Shown here one piece after another: positions 48,161 to 57,889 of a stretch of DNA of 64,000 nt (position 1 is its first letter; each line of letters begins with the position of its first letter). The position numbers and the translations under genes are program-made. The notes beneath the pieces are model-generated. The model was not told the DNA's origin. It worked only from the letters and a program-made list of their open reading frames with translations, and ran no database searches. This DNA comes from Hyunsoonleella pacifica (lineage in GTDB: Bacteria; Bacteroidota; Bacteroidia; Flavobacteriales; Flavobacteriaceae): positions 109,634-173,633 of the forward strand of contig NZ_SIRS01000007.1 of NCBI RefSeq assembly GCF_004310335.1, read 5' to 3'.

Positions 48161-48205
48161 CAATTTTACAACATATTAGCAGCTTAACTATCCTGTACTA
48201 TACTG
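48161..48205 (-). promoter_or_regulatory. Shared PUL promoter module (SusCD operon)
   Basis: Plus-strand TATCCTGTACTATACTG (48189-48205) is followed after exactly 20 bases by TAAAATTG on the minus strand (48161-48168), one mismatch from TAnnTTTG. It drives the SusC-SusD-SusC-SusD-SGBP operon. Confidence 0.65.
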
Positions 48206-48594
48206 TAACGCAAAGTATTCAGGTAATCAAAAAGCACATAATAGACACAAGATTAATACCTTACTGGAACAATTAGTTTTACACAACTCAATATTGCTTT
48301 GATAATTTTAGAAGCAGGTTAATACCTAAAAAACATAACCTAAATAACTCAATATTTATCTTTATTTAAACAGAACAATATTAGTTTAACATATAGTATT
48401 GAGCAAAATGAAAAAAAACTAGAACGCTCTTCGTATTATAATCTTAATACAACTACTTGGGAGTACTCAATATACTTACTTAGTTTCTGAAATTTATCAA
48501 AGAATAGATTAAGTCAATAATTTAAGCTCTAGTATCTATCTAAGAAAAATGAAGAACTAGTTTAAATTTCTAATATTTTCAATAATGATAATAA
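48206..48594. other. Intergenic region without a gene, with scattered ACTCAATA repeats
   Basis: This lies between the SusC promoter and the end of the TRAP operon. It is AT-rich, with no reading frame of note. AACTCAATATT occurs at 48285-48295 and 48346-48356, an inverted AGTATTGAG at 48395-48403, and TACTCAATA at 48464-48472. The inverted pair could form a hairpin, but no clear terminator with a T run is seen after the DctM stop. Confidence 0.5.
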
Positions 48595-49899
48595 TTATAA
48601 ATCAAAAAGTCTTGGTAACCACATTGATATTTCTGGAATATAAGTAATTAAAAATAATACTATTACCATTATAAGTAAAAATGGTAACAAGGGTTTAACT
48701 ACCTGAGATACTGAGACTTTGGCAATACCGCTTCCTACAAAGAGAATAGTTCCTACAGGTGGTGTACACAAACCAATACACAGATTAAGCACTAACACAA
48801 TACCAAAATGAACAGGATCCATACCTAAAGCCATAACTACAGGTAAGAAAATAGGTGTAAAAATTAACACAGCTGGTGTCATATCCATAAACGTTCCTAT
48901 AATTAATAGTGTTAGGTTAATAACTAAGAAAATAGCAAACTTGCTGCTAAATTGCTCTAACAAAAAGTTACTCATTAGTGCTGGAATACTTTCAAAAGAA
49001 AACAACCAACTCATAGCCATAGATGTACAGATTAAAAACATAACCACAGCCGTTGTTTTAGCACTGTTAAGTAGAATATTTGGAAAATTTTTAATAGTAA
49101 CATCTTTATAAATAAGTGCCAGTATAGCAGCATATAAAACAGCTATAACAGAAGCTTCTGTAGCTGTAAAAACACCTGCAACAATACCTCCAACTACAAT
49201 TACTAACATTAATAAGCTAAAAAATGCTTTTCTAAAATGGCTCCACACCTCTCTTAATGTAGCACGTTGGCCTTTTGCAAATTTACGTTTTATGGCTACA
49301 AAAACGATATATCCAATAAGTGCTAAACCTAACAAAATACCTGGTAAGTAACCAGCAATAAACAAAGCCGCTACAGATGCAGTTCCACCACTAGCTAAGG
49401 CATAAACAATCAATATATTACTTGGCGGAATTAACAAACCTGTTGTAGATGATGTAATATTAACTGAAGCACTAAACTCTCTTGGATAACCTTCTTCTTC
49501 CATTCTATCCGTCATAATACTACCAATTGCAGATGTAGCAGCAATAGCACTACCTGAAATTGCTCCAAATAGCATTGACGCTAAAACGTTTACATAAGCT
49601 AACCCTCCTGGTAAACTAGCTACCAACGATTTTGCAAAATTTATAAGCCGATTAGCTATACCTCCTTGTTTCATTATTTCTCCTGCCAAAACAAAAAATG
49701 GTATGGCTAAAAGCGCAAAACTATCAATACCAGTAGTCATACGCTGTGCTATTGTAGTTAAGCCTGGTAACTTATCTATATTTAATAACAAACTCAATGT
49801 TGTTGAAATACCAATACTATAAGCTACTGGTACTTTAAGCATCAATAAAACAAAAAAACTAGCAAATAAAACGATAATACTTATTACTTCAATACTCAT
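48595..49899 (-). CDS. dctM: TRAP transporter large permease (DctM-like)
   Basis: This integral membrane protein of about 434 residues is read from the ATG at 49897-49899 (MSIEVISIIVL), two bases after the stop of the small permease; the longer frame up to 49956 would overlap that gene and adds a non-membrane leader. About 12 hydrophobic segments are visible, with FFVLAGEIMKQGGIANRL, LLIPPSNILIVYALASGG and LVLNLCIGLCTPPVGTILF as family hallmarks. It forms the inner-membrane channel for a sodium-coupled solute binding system. Together with DctQ and DctP it probably imports uronates. Confidence 0.9.
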   Translation of the reverse strand: MSIEVISIIVLFASFFVLLMLKVPVAYSIGISTTLSLLLNIDKLPGLTTIAQRMTTGIDSFALLAIPFFVLAGEIMKQGGIANRLINFAKSLVASLPGGLAYVNVLASMLFGAISGSAIAATSAIGSIMTDRMEEEGYPREFSASVNITSSTTGLLIPPSNILIVYALASGGTASVAALFIAGYLPGILLGLALIGYIVFVAIKRKFAKGQRATLREVWSHFRKAFFSLLMLVIVVGGIVAGVFTATEASVIAVLYAAILALIYKDVTIKNFPNILLNSAKTTAVVMFLICTSMAMSWLFSFESIPALMSNFLLEQFSSKFAIFLVINLTLLIIGTFMDMTPAVLIFTPIFLPVVMALGMDPVHFGIVLVLNLCIGLCTPPVGTILFVGSGIAKVSVSQVVKPLLPFLLIMVIVLFLITYIPEISMWLPRLFDL

Positions 49900-49901
49900 A
49901 A

Positions 49902-50393
49902 TTAGTCTGTTATTTGATTTTTTGAAATTTGAGTCATGTGTATAATAGAAAACCACATAATTAATAGCCCACTAACTGGTAAAATGGCATAGATATAACC
50001 TAAAGGAATACGTAATGTGCCCGATAATTGTCCTAGGTGTAATGTAGTATATACTAAATTAAACCCACCTATTACCATAACAATTAAAGCAAATAAAAAG
50101 ATAAACACTTCAATAAGAATAGATACCTTCTTTTTTGTTTTATCTGAAAACTTACTATACAGAAAATCCATAGATAGGTGCTCTCGTTTTGCATTTAGAT
50201 ATGCCGCACCAAGAATTGACATCCATATTAACGAAAATCTAGCTAACTCTTCCGTCCACGAAAAAGAAGCTTTTAATACATATCTTGAAAACACTTGAAA
50301 TAACACATCAAATACAAGAAGTGTGAATATGATAATTAAGAATACTTCCATAAACTTAACCACTTTGCTAAAAACAGATTTAGATGCACTCAT
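49902..50393 (-). CDS. dctQ: TRAP transporter small permease (DctQ-like)
   Basis: This 163-residue protein has four predicted membrane helices (about 15-38, 50-68, 88-112, 130-155) and the family signature FSWTEELARFSLIWMSILGA and KREHLSMDF. It pairs with the large permease in the inner membrane. Gene order DctP-DctQ-DctM with spacings of 4 and 2 bases fits one translational unit. Confidence 0.88.
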   Translation of the reverse strand: MSASKSVFSKVVKFMEVFLIIIFTLLVFDVLFQVFSRYVLKASFSWTEELARFSLIWMSILGAAYLNAKREHLSMDFLYSKFSDKTKKKVSILIEVFIFLFALIVMVIGGFNLVYTTLHLGQLSGTLRIPLGYIYAILPVSGLLIMWFSIIHMTQISKNQITD

Positions 50394-50397
50394 AATT

Positions 50398-51369
50398 TTA
50401 ATTCGATTTAATATCCTTAACCAGTTGAATAAGTTCTGGATGCTCTTTCTTAAATTCTTCTAAAACTGATTTAGATTGTTCTGCAAACAACGACTTTTCA
50501 GGTATTATTATTTCTACACCAGCTTCTTTGGCGATTTTCATACTTTCATCAACCGATGCTTTCCAAAATTTCTTTTGAGCTTGGGCAGACTCATTAGCTG
50601 CTTCTTGCACCCATGTTTTTTCTTGTTCTGATAGTTTTTCCCATTGTTTTGTACCTATAAGTAAAACGTCTGGTACTGAGGAATGTTCATCTAATGTGTA
50701 ATACTTACTAATTTCATAGTGATTAGATGACACAAATGAAGGTGGGTTATTTTCAGCTCCATCAACAACTCCCTGTTGTATAGCAGTATAAAGTTCTCCG
50801 TAAGCCATTGGCGTAGCAGCTCCTCCTAATGAGTTTACCATATTAATAGCCATTTGGTTATTCATTACACGAATCTTCAATCCTTTTAAATCTTCTGGAG
50901 TTCTAACGGCTTTGTTAGATGTATAAAAACTACGGCTTCCTGCATCATAATAACATAAACCGCGAAGCCAAAACTTTTCGCCTTTTTCTAAGATAGATTT
51001 ACCAACTGGCCCTTCTAAAACATCAAACATATGTTGCTTGTCTCTAAATAAGTAAGGTATTCCCAGTACATGATATTCTGGTACAAAATTAGACAATGTA
51101 GCTGCACTTACTTTTGTAATTGCCACGCTACCTATTTGTAAAAGTTCTAGAACTTCACGCTCTGAACCTAATTGGGCATCAGGAAATATTTTGATAGTTA
51201 AATCACCATTAGATTTCTCGTTTAATATCTTTTGAAATTCTACTATACCTTTATGAACTGGATGTGTTTGTGGTAAGGTATGTGCTAAGTAAAGTACTTT
51301 TTCATTTTCATCCTTTTTACAGGACAAAACAACTAAAAAAAGTAAACAGATTGCCAGTGTTTTTTTCAT
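50398..51369 (-). CDS. dctP: TRAP transporter substrate-binding lipoprotein (DctP-like)
   Basis: This 323-residue solute-binding protein has the family pattern YLAHTLPQTHPVHKGIVEFQ, DLKGLKIRVMNNQMAINMVN (the Arg that clamps the carboxylate) and VDGAENNPPSFVSSNHYE. Substrates are acidic sugars, here most likely glucuronate or unsaturated uronate. It carries a lipobox (VVLSCKKDENE), so it is membrane-anchored. The KKDE after the Cys resembles the Bacteroidetes lipoprotein surface-export signal, although a periplasmic location is expected for its function. It is cotranscribed with UxaC (4 bases apart). Confidence 0.9.
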   Translation of the reverse strand: MKKTLAICLLFLVVLSCKKDENEKVLYLAHTLPQTHPVHKGIVEFQKILNEKSNGDLTIKIFPDAQLGSEREVLELLQIGSVAITKVSAATLSNFVPEYHVLGIPYLFRDKQHMFDVLEGPVGKSILEKGEKFWLRGLCYYDAGSRSFYTSNKAVRTPEDLKGLKIRVMNNQMAINMVNSLGGAATPMAYGELYTAIQQGVVDGAENNPPSFVSSNHYEISKYYTLDEHSSVPDVLLIGTKQWEKLSEQEKTWVQEAANESAQAQKKFWKASVDESMKIAKEAGVEIIIPEKSLFAEQSKSVLEEFKKEHPELIQLVKDIKSN

Positions 51370-51372
51370 GTC

Positions 51373-52791
51373 TTATTTATTTTCGGTAATATCAAAACCG
51401 AAGTAGTTTTTTGCATTATAATAACATATATCTTGTACCATTTTACCTAGAAATTCTATATCGTTTGGCACAAGTCCTTGCTTAACATCTTCTCCTATAA
51501 TATTGCATAATATACGTCTAAAATATTCATGTCTTGTGAAAGATAAAAAACTCCTACTATCTGTAAGCATACCTACAAAACGACTTAGAAGCCCCATATT
51601 AGACAAACAGTTTATCTGTTTTTCCATACCATCTTTTTGGTCTAAAAACCACCAACCAGAACCCCATTGCATTTTACCTGGGACTCCTCCTTCATTATAA
51701 TTTCCCATCATAGTAGCAAACACTTCGTTCTGTGATGGATTTAAATTATACGAGATTGTTTTTGCCAATTGATTTGTACTATCTAATCTATTAAATAGTC
51801 TAGACATAGCTTTTGCTGCTGGAAAATCTCCAATAGAATCTACCCCTGCATCTAAACCTATTTGATTTAACAACCTGTCGTTATTATTTCTTATAGCACC
51901 TACATGAAACTGCTGTGTCCATCTTTTTTTATGGTACATTTTACACAACTTATCTAAGACACATGATGCATATACCTTAACGTCGTTATTTGAAATATCA
52001 CTTCCAGATAAGCGTTTCTTAAATATATCATCTGCTTCAGCTTCGGTAAAATCTGTAGCATAAATTTCTTCCATACCATAATCTGATAATCGACATCCTG
52101 CTTCATCGAAATATTCAACTCTCTTTTCAATAGCTTTAATTAAATCTTCTAAAGAGGTAATAGGAAATCCAACACAAGTAGATAGTTTATTGATATATGT
52201 TATAAAATTTTCTTTTTTTATAAATAGCAGGGCATCTGGTCTAAAGGTTGGAAACACTTTGGTATAAAAATCTTTTTCAGCTATCTCTTTATGATATTTT
52301 AAATCATCAATAGGGTCGTCTGTAGTACAGATAACCTCAACTTTCATATCTTCTAGTAATTGTGCTGGCGTTTTACTTTCTAGAGTTTCATTAGCTTTAA
52401 CATAAATATCTTCGGCTGTACTAGGTTGCAAAACATCATCAATACTAAAATAACGTTTAAGTTCTAAATGTGTCCAATGAAACAAAGGGTTCCTTAAGGT
52501 ATAAGGTACAGTTTCTGCCCATTTTAAAAACTTTTCTTTTTTTGAAGTTGCAGAACCTGTGATAAAAATCTCTTCGATACCATTGGCTCGCATTGCCCTC
52601 CATTTATAATGATCTCCCTCTAACCAAGCATCTGTTATGTTTTTAACAGGTTGGTTTTCGGCAATTTTTTGTGGCGATAAATGATTGTGATAATCAATAA
52701 TTGGTAAATCCTTAGCATACTCATGATATAATTTTTCTGCTATATCGGATTGTAATATAAAATTATCAGTTATAAATTTAGTTGATTTCAT
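51373..52791 (-). CDS. uxaC: Glucuronate (uronate) isomerase
   Basis: This 472-residue UxaC-family enzyme interconverts D-glucuronate and D-fructuronate (or galacturonate and tagaturonate) in the cytoplasm. The metal-binding motif is DYHNHLSPQ, and QFHVGAIRNNNDRLLNQIG and GVPGKMQWGSGWWFLDQKDG are conserved. Length equals the family norm. It sits in the uronate operon; the next steps are catalysed by the SDR (57890) and UxuA (55712). It links beta-glucuronidase products to KDG. Confidence 0.95.
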   Translation of the reverse strand: MKSTKFITDNFILQSDIAEKLYHEYAKDLPIIDYHNHLSPQKIAENQPVKNITDAWLEGDHYKWRAMRANGIEEIFITGSATSKKEKFLKWAETVPYTLRNPLFHWTHLELKRYFSIDDVLQPSTAEDIYVKANETLESKTPAQLLEDMKVEVICTTDDPIDDLKYHKEIAEKDFYTKVFPTFRPDALLFIKKENFITYINKLSTCVGFPITSLEDLIKAIEKRVEYFDEAGCRLSDYGMEEIYATDFTEAEADDIFKKRLSGSDISNNDVKVYASCVLDKLCKMYHKKRWTQQFHVGAIRNNNDRLLNQIGLDAGVDSIGDFPAAKAMSRLFNRLDSTNQLAKTISYNLNPSQNEVFATMMGNYNEGGVPGKMQWGSGWWFLDQKDGMEKQINCLSNMGLLSRFVGMLTDSRSFLSFTRHEYFRRILCNIIGEDVKQGLVPNDIEFLGKMVQDICYYNAKNYFGFDITENK

Positions 52792-52798
52792 TTATTAC

Positions 52799-53977
52799 TT
52801 ATTTCAAACTAACCTCTAGTGGGTTATTTACTTTTTGCGTGAATGTTTCTAAATAATTATTCCATGACTCTTTAGAGGTAAATGTCTTAGCTTTTTTCCA
52901 ACCAAAACCAGCATAATAAACAACTTTACCCTCATTTACCTTAACGCTAGTATATAAATTACTCCAGTCTTTAACTGAGGTTTCAAATAATTGAGTAGAT
53001 ATCATATTACCATTTGGCACTACTATAGCTGTTCCTAATTCAGAATCTCCGTGTGGTTCCCAATAAGAAATATAGCCTACTTCCTTATTTTGAGTTGCTT
53101 CACCATCTTTTTCATGTAAAGTTAAACCTGTATAAATATTATCTATTCCAGATATCTCTACTTCAAATCTAGATAAGTTGCTTCCATAATCTAAAGAGAT
53201 ATGCTTTATTTCTGAAATAGCAACACCATTTGCATCCCAATCAGCATATTCTAATATAAAACTAGTTCTTATAGGGCCAGTGGTAATCGTTTTCCATTTT
53301 ATAAAATTCTTAGACACATAATATGTAGTATCAATTTTTGCAGCTATACCTCCTACACCTCTACTAACTCCTACATGAAAATTATCTAAGCCTTCTCCAT
53401 GATCTTCATGATAAGCACCTTTTTTCTCATCATTTCTTTTGTACCATTTATTAATAATAGGAAATTCTACACGCTTTAACCATGCATCAATACCACTGGA
53501 TAGTGTACCGCCTTTAACACCATTCTCTACCATTTTTTGTGCTACAGGTCCAAAGGTTCTAAAAGCTACTTTATTGTTTTCCCAAGCATAATCATCTGTT
53601 CGTTCTGGAACAAATCTAGAATAACAATATTCCTCCACCTTTGGTTTAGATGATGGTTCAATTTGTAATAGTTCAAATTGTTTTTCTGAATTTGCCTCTA
53701 TTTCAACTTGAAATAGTAGTATATCAATATTTCCATCTAAGTCTTCATCGACTAATTGAGATACTAATACTTCTCCAGTTTCAACATCTACAACACCAAT
53801 ACCTTCAATGCTTTCGCCTTGTGATAAAATGATATCTGAAAGATTTAACTCAACAGTTTCAAAACTCCTTGAGATATCCAAAGAATTTTTTACAGTAATA
53901 ATTTGCCCTGACTTATTTTCACAATTAAAAAATATGAAACATGAAAGCAGTAAAATAGATATTGATAGTGTTTTCAT
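52799..53977 (-). CDS. DUF4861 lipoprotein
   Basis: This 392-residue lipoprotein (FIFFNCENKS) matches the DUF4861 pattern. It has an N-terminal beta region (VKNSLDISRSFETVELNLSD), RFVPERTDDYAWENNKVAFR, ALNDGVKGG-type segments and KRNDEKKGAYHEDHGEGLDN, with several conserved acidic and His residues. The fold is probably a galactose-mutarotase-like beta-sandwich. It lies within the uronate operon between UxaC and KduD and is extracytoplasmic, unlike its neighbours. Proteins of this kind recur in uronic-acid PULs, but no activity is known to me. A mutarotase, lyase or hydrolase role on released uronates is possible. Confidence 0.7.
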   Translation of the reverse strand: MKTLSISILLLSCFIFFNCENKSGQIITVKNSLDISRSFETVELNLSDIILSQGESIEGIGVVDVETGEVLVSQLVDEDLDGNIDILLFQVEIEANSEKQFELLQIEPSSKPKVEEYCYSRFVPERTDDYAWENNKVAFRTFGPVAQKMVENGVKGGTLSSGIDAWLKRVEFPIINKWYKRNDEKKGAYHEDHGEGLDNFHVGVSRGVGGIAAKIDTTYYVSKNFIKWKTITTGPIRTSFILEYADWDANGVAISEIKHISLDYGSNLSRFEVEISGIDNIYTGLTLHEKDGEATQNKEVGYISYWEPHGDSELGTAIVVPNGNMISTQLFETSVKDWSNLYTSVKVNEGKVVYYAGFGWKKAKTFTSKESWNNYLETFTQKVNNPLEVSLK

Positions 53978-54052
53978 CTGTTAGTATATATTATTTTTAA
54001 TGGCTAAATACATGTGATACGTTCACAATGCATTATTTCTAGACATTTTATA

Positions 54053-54847
54053 TTAATCTTCGTTTGATGGTTTTCCTATAGTTGCTAAAATACCACCATC
54101 TACATATACTACTTGACCATTTACAAAGTCACTAGCTTTAGATGATAAAAATATGGCTGCTCCAGCTAAATCGTCTGGGTCTCCCCATTTTGCTGCTGGT
54201 GTTCTATTTACGATAAAATCATTAAATGGATGTCCGTCTACACGAATAGGTGCTGTTTGCGATGTGGCAAAATATCCTGGTCCTATACCGTTTACTTGAA
54301 TATTGTGTTTTGCCCACTCTGTAGCCATATTTTGTGTAAGCATTTTTAACCCACCTTTTGCAGCTGCATAAGCACCAACACTGTTTCGTCCTAACTCACT
54401 CATCATAGAGCAGATATTTATGACTTTACCTGCTTTTCGTTCTATCATTGCTGGCACGACATGTTTAGACACAATAAAGGGACTTACCAAATCTACATCT
54501 ATGACCTGTTTAAAATCTGACACCTCCATTTCAATAAGCGGTGTTCTTTTGATGATACCTGCATTATTGATTAATATATCAATATGTCCTACTTCTTCTT
54601 GAATTTTTGCTACTGCCGCAATTACTTCAGCTTCATTAGTAACATTAAATTTACAACCAACAGCATTAATACCTTCACTTTTGTATTCTGCTACTGCTTT
54701 ATCTATCTTTTCTTGAGAAGAGTTTCCATTAACAACTATAGTTGCTCCTGCTAAACCTAAGCCCCTTGCCATAGCCATACCAAGACCATGAGTGCTTCCT
54801 GTTACTAAGGCTATTTTGCCTTTTACATCAAATAACGACATACTCAT
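54053..54847 (-). CDS. kduD: 2-dehydro-3-deoxy-D-gluconate 5-dehydrogenase (SDR)
   Basis: This 264-residue classical short-chain dehydrogenase has the nucleotide motif TGSTHGLGMAMA, NNAGII, and the catalytic Ser/Tyr/Lys in ICSMMSELG and YAAAKGG. The second ATG at residue 3 is an equally possible start. It reduces 3-deoxy-D-glycero-2,5-hexodiulosonate to KDG, downstream of KduI. The two genes are adjacent (3 bases), the standard pairing for unsaturated uronate use. This fits the lyase plus GH105 route. Confidence 0.88.
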   Translation of the reverse strand: MSMSLFDVKGKIALVTGSTHGLGMAMARGLGLAGATIVVNGNSSQEKIDKAVAEYKSEGINAVGCKFNVTNEAEVIAAVAKIQEEVGHIDILINNAGIIKRTPLIEMEVSDFKQVIDVDLVSPFIVSKHVVPAMIERKAGKVINICSMMSELGRNSVGAYAAAKGGLKMLTQNMATEWAKHNIQVNGIGPGYFATSQTAPIRVDGHPFNDFIVNRTPAAKWGDPDDLAGAAIFLSSKASDFVNGQVVYVDGGILATIGKPSNED

Positions 54848-54850
54848 AAC

Positions 54851-55693
54851 TTATCTTAAATCTGTTATTTTAGCAACATCCATATCTCCATAGTCTAAAT
54901 TCTCTCCTGCCATACCCCAAATAAATGTGTAGTTTGATGTACCTGAACCTGAATGAATAGACCATGGTGGAGAAATTACTGCTTCGTGATTTTGCATCCA
55001 GATATGTCGTGTTTCTTGTGGCTGCCCCATAAAATGACATACCGCTTGTTCATCCATAATATCTAAATAATAGTAAATCTCCATTCTTCTATCGTGAACA
55101 TGCGCTGGCATTGTATTCCAAACAGAACCTGTTTTAAGTTCCGTCATTCCCATTTGTAATTGACAAGTGGTTACAATCCCTCCTATAATCATTTGACTTA
55201 CGGTTCTATGATTGGCAGTTTCTAAACTTCCCAATTCAATTTTATTAGCATCAACTTTAGCCACATGCTTTGTTGGATATGCTGTGTGAGCTGGTGCTGA
55301 ATTCATATAAAACTTTGCTGGTTTGTTTGAATCATCGCTTTTAAAAACAACATCCTTTACACCTTTACCTAGATATAGCGCATCTTTATGAGCCATAGCA
55401 AATTCTTCTCCATCTGCTATAACAGTTCCTGCCCCTCCAGCGTTAATAATCCCCATTTCTCTTCTTTCTAAAAAGAATTCAGATTTTAAGGGGTCTATTG
55501 TTTCTAAAGATAAAGCTTCAGCTATTGGCATTGCTCCACCTGCCATATATCTATCGTAATGTGTGTAAACCCATTTGATGTTATCGCCTTGCATTAAATC
55601 AGGAATTAAAAACTCATCTCTTAACTCTTGTGTATCGTATTTTTTTACCGCCTGTGGGCTCGATGCGTATCGTGTTTCGTACTTTGTACTCAT
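54851..55693 (-). CDS. kduI: 5-keto-4-deoxyuronate isomerase
   Basis: This 280-residue cupin enzyme has the metal ligands in MPAHVHDRRMEIYYYLD (His, His, Glu) and PPWSIHSGSGTSNYTFIWG (His). It converts the ring-opened product of unsaturated uronate to 3-deoxy-D-glycero-2,5-hexodiulosonate. Length and motifs are standard for KduI. The neighbour KduD completes the route to KDG. Confidence 0.95.
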   Translation of the reverse strand: MSTKYETRYASSPQAVKKYDTQELRDEFLIPDLMQGDNIKWVYTHYDRYMAGGAMPIAEALSLETIDPLKSEFFLERREMGIINAGGAGTVIADGEEFAMAHKDALYLGKGVKDVVFKSDDSNKPAKFYMNSAPAHTAYPTKHVAKVDANKIELGSLETANHRTVSQMIIGGIVTTCQLQMGMTELKTGSVWNTMPAHVHDRRMEIYYYLDIMDEQAVCHFMGQPQETRHIWMQNHEAVISPPWSIHSGSGTSNYTFIWGMAGENLDYGDMDVAKITDLR

Positions 55694-55711
55694 AACTCTA
55701 GTGATTATCGT

Positions 55712-56887
55712 TTATATAATGTGTTTTAGTCCGTATTCTAAACCGCGTATCTCAGCTAAGCCTCTTAACCTACCAATACCTGAATATCCTGGATTGGTTT
55801 TCTTATTTAAGTCATCTAACATTTGATGCCCGTGGTCTGGCCTTACAGGTATTGCGGCATCTGCCATACCTTCAGCTTTACGCCGTTTTTCTTCTTCTAA
55901 AATCACTTTAACAACAGCGTACATATCTACATCGCCATCTAAGTGATCTGCTTCATAAAAATTACCTGCTTCGTCACGTTTTGTACTTCGCAAATGCAAG
56001 AAATGCGTTCTATCAGCAAAACGCTTAAAAATATTTACCAAATTGTTATCTTCTCTAACACCTAAAGATCCCGTACAAAATGTAATACCATTGGCACGAT
56101 CTGGAACATTATCAAATAAATAGGCGTAATCTTCTTCTGTACTTACAACTCTTGGTAGTCCTAAAATTGGATAAGGTGGATCGTCTGGATGTATACACAT
56201 CAATACATTATTTTGCGACGCTACTGGTATAATTTCTTTTAAAAACTCCACCAAATTATCTCGTAATGTTTGTGCATCAACATCTTTGTAAGTATCTAAA
56301 ATATCTTGAAACTGTTCTAAAGTATAGCCTTCTTCAGCACCTGGTAAACCTGCTATAATATTATTTACCAATTTGGTTTTTTCATCTTCAGCTAAACCTT
56401 CTACATAAGCTTTAGCTGCTTTTTGTTGTGCTTCTGTATAAGCTTCTTCAGCCCCAGGACGTTTTAATAAAAACAACTCAAATGCTGCAAAAGCAATTAC
56501 ATCAAAACGTAATGCTTCTGAACCGTCTTCTACTTTAAATGCTAAATCTGTTCTTGTCCAGTCTAATACTGGCATAAAATTATAACATACAATGTTTACA
56601 CCACACTTTGCTAAATTTTCTATACTAGTCTTATATCTATCTATATAAGTTTTAAAATCTCCTGAACGGGTTTTAATATTTTCGTGTACTGGTATACTTT
56701 CTACAACACTCCAAGTTAAGCCTGCATCTTCTATAATGTCTTTTCTTTTTTGTATTTCCTCTACAGTCCATACTTGGCCGTTAGGTATATGATGTAATGC
56801 AGAAACAACGCCTGTTGCACCCGCTTGCTTTACATCTGATAAAGATACGGGATCATTTGGTCCGTACCATCTCCATGTTTGCTCCAT
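55712..56887 (-). CDS. uxuA: Mannonate dehydratase
   Basis: This 391-residue TIM-barrel enzyme begins [20 protein letters not shown], the family hallmark, and has [17 protein letters not shown] and [11 protein letters not shown] for metal and substrate binding. It dehydrates D-mannonate to KDG. It operates after UxaC and the fructuronate-reducing SDR, so glucuronate and unsaturated uronates converge on the same product. It lies 18 bases from KduI. Confidence 0.95.
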   Translation of the reverse strand: MEQTWRWYGPNDPVSLSDVKQAGATGVVSALHHIPNGQVWTVEEIQKRKDIIEDAGLTWSVVESIPVHENIKTRSGDFKTYIDRYKTSIENLAKCGVNIVCYNFMPVLDWTRTDLAFKVEDGSEALRFDVIAFAAFELFLLKRPGAEEAYTEAQQKAAKAYVEGLAEDEKTKLVNNIIAGLPGAEEGYTLEQFQDILDTYKDVDAQTLRDNLVEFLKEIIPVASQNNVLMCIHPDDPPYPILGLPRVVSTEEDYAYLFDNVPDRANGITFCTGSLGVREDNNLVNIFKRFADRTHFLHLRSTKRDEAGNFYEADHLDGDVDMYAVVKVILEEEKRRKAEGMADAAIPVRPDHGHQMLDDLNKKTNPGYSGIGRLRGLAEIRGLEYGLKHII

Positions 56888-56897
56888 TTTTTATTGT

Positions 56898-57866
56898 TTA
56901 CTTTTTTGTAAATTCTTGCATCAATTCAGTAACCAATTTGCCATCTTCAACTGGACATGGGTTACTTCGTTTTCCTAGAAAATAATTAACCGTTTCTTGT
57001 ATCATTGGCTGTTGAATATTTTCTGGGTTTTTAAATTCGAAAGTTCTATTTATTTTATTTGAATTTAGTACTAGTTTATCTTCATAAAATGAAATTTCAA
57101 TTGTTCCACTTTCCCCATAAATTGTACAGCGATCTTCTTCTAAGTATTCTGGAATTGCAAAAGACCACATTCCTCTAAATTGAATCCCATTGTGAAAATC
57201 GATAATACCATTAACAGTATCATCAACATTGTTAATTTTTGATTGATTAACAGCCAAACCTCTTGCTCTTTTGTAATTACCAAAGAAATAATACATTAAA
57301 TCTATTTGATGAGGCGCTATGTCATGAAAATACCCTCCTCCTGACACTTCTTCATCCAATCTCCATGTAGCTTTATCATTAAAATTATATGGTTGCAAAA
57401 ATCTTAGATCTACAAATTTCATATCCCCAATAGCATCTGAGTCAATTAACTCTTTTACCTTACTATACATTGGTAAAAATCTACGATAATGTGCTACTAC
57501 TAATTTTTGACTACTATTACTAACCGCCTCTTCTAATTGAGTCGCTTCAGCAATACTTAGTACCATTGGTTTTTCTATGTATACATTTTTACCAGCTGCT
57601 AATGCTTTTAATGCATACTCTAAATGTGTTGATGGAGGTGTTGCTATATAAACCGCATTAATGCTTGGATTTGCTAAAAGTTCATTCGCATCACTATACC
57701 AAAAAGGCACATTATGACGCTTAGCAAAGTCTTCTGCCAAACTAGCATCCCGTCTCATTACGGCAAGTAATGTAGAGTTTTCGCATTTTTGAAATGCAGG
57801 TCCACTTTTAACTTCTGCTACATCACCACAGCCAATTATTCCCCAAATAATAGAATCGTTAATCAC
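56898..57866 (-). CDS. Cytoplasmic Gfo/Idh/MocA oxidoreductase
   Basis: This 322-residue enzyme has a Rossmann domain (IIWGIIGCGDVAEV) and the motif GKNVYIEKPMVLS, followed by an alpha/beta substrate domain (GGGYFHDIAPHQIDLMYYFFG). The start codon is GTG at 57864-57866, with a stop just upstream. Unlike the two oxidoreductases at 32647 and 33844, it has no export signal. It is cotranscribed with UxuA and the SDR. It may act on a released monosaccharide such as xylose or a uronate derivative; the substrate is not evident. Confidence 0.8.
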   Translation of the reverse strand: MINDSIIWGIIGCGDVAEVKSGPAFQKCENSTLLAVMRRDASLAEDFAKRHNVPFWYSDANELLANPSINAVYIATPPSTHLEYALKALAAGKNVYIEKPMVLSIAEATQLEEAVSNSSQKLVVAHYRRFLPMYSKVKELIDSDAIGDMKFVDLRFLQPYNFNDKATWRLDEEVSGGGYFHDIAPHQIDLMYYFFGNYKRARGLAVNQSKINNVDDTVNGIIDFHNGIQFRGMWSFAIPEYLEEDRCTIYGESGTIEISFYEDKLVLNSNKINRTFEFKNPENIQQPMIQETVNYFLGKRSNPCPVEDGKLVTELMQEFTKK

Positions 57867-57889
57867 TTACGAATTATTAGAATTTTAAA

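Noticed and set aside
49900..49956. Upstream start for the TRAP large permease
   Set aside because: It would overlap the end of the small permease gene and add a hydrophilic leader; the ATG at 49897-49899 gives the usual family length.
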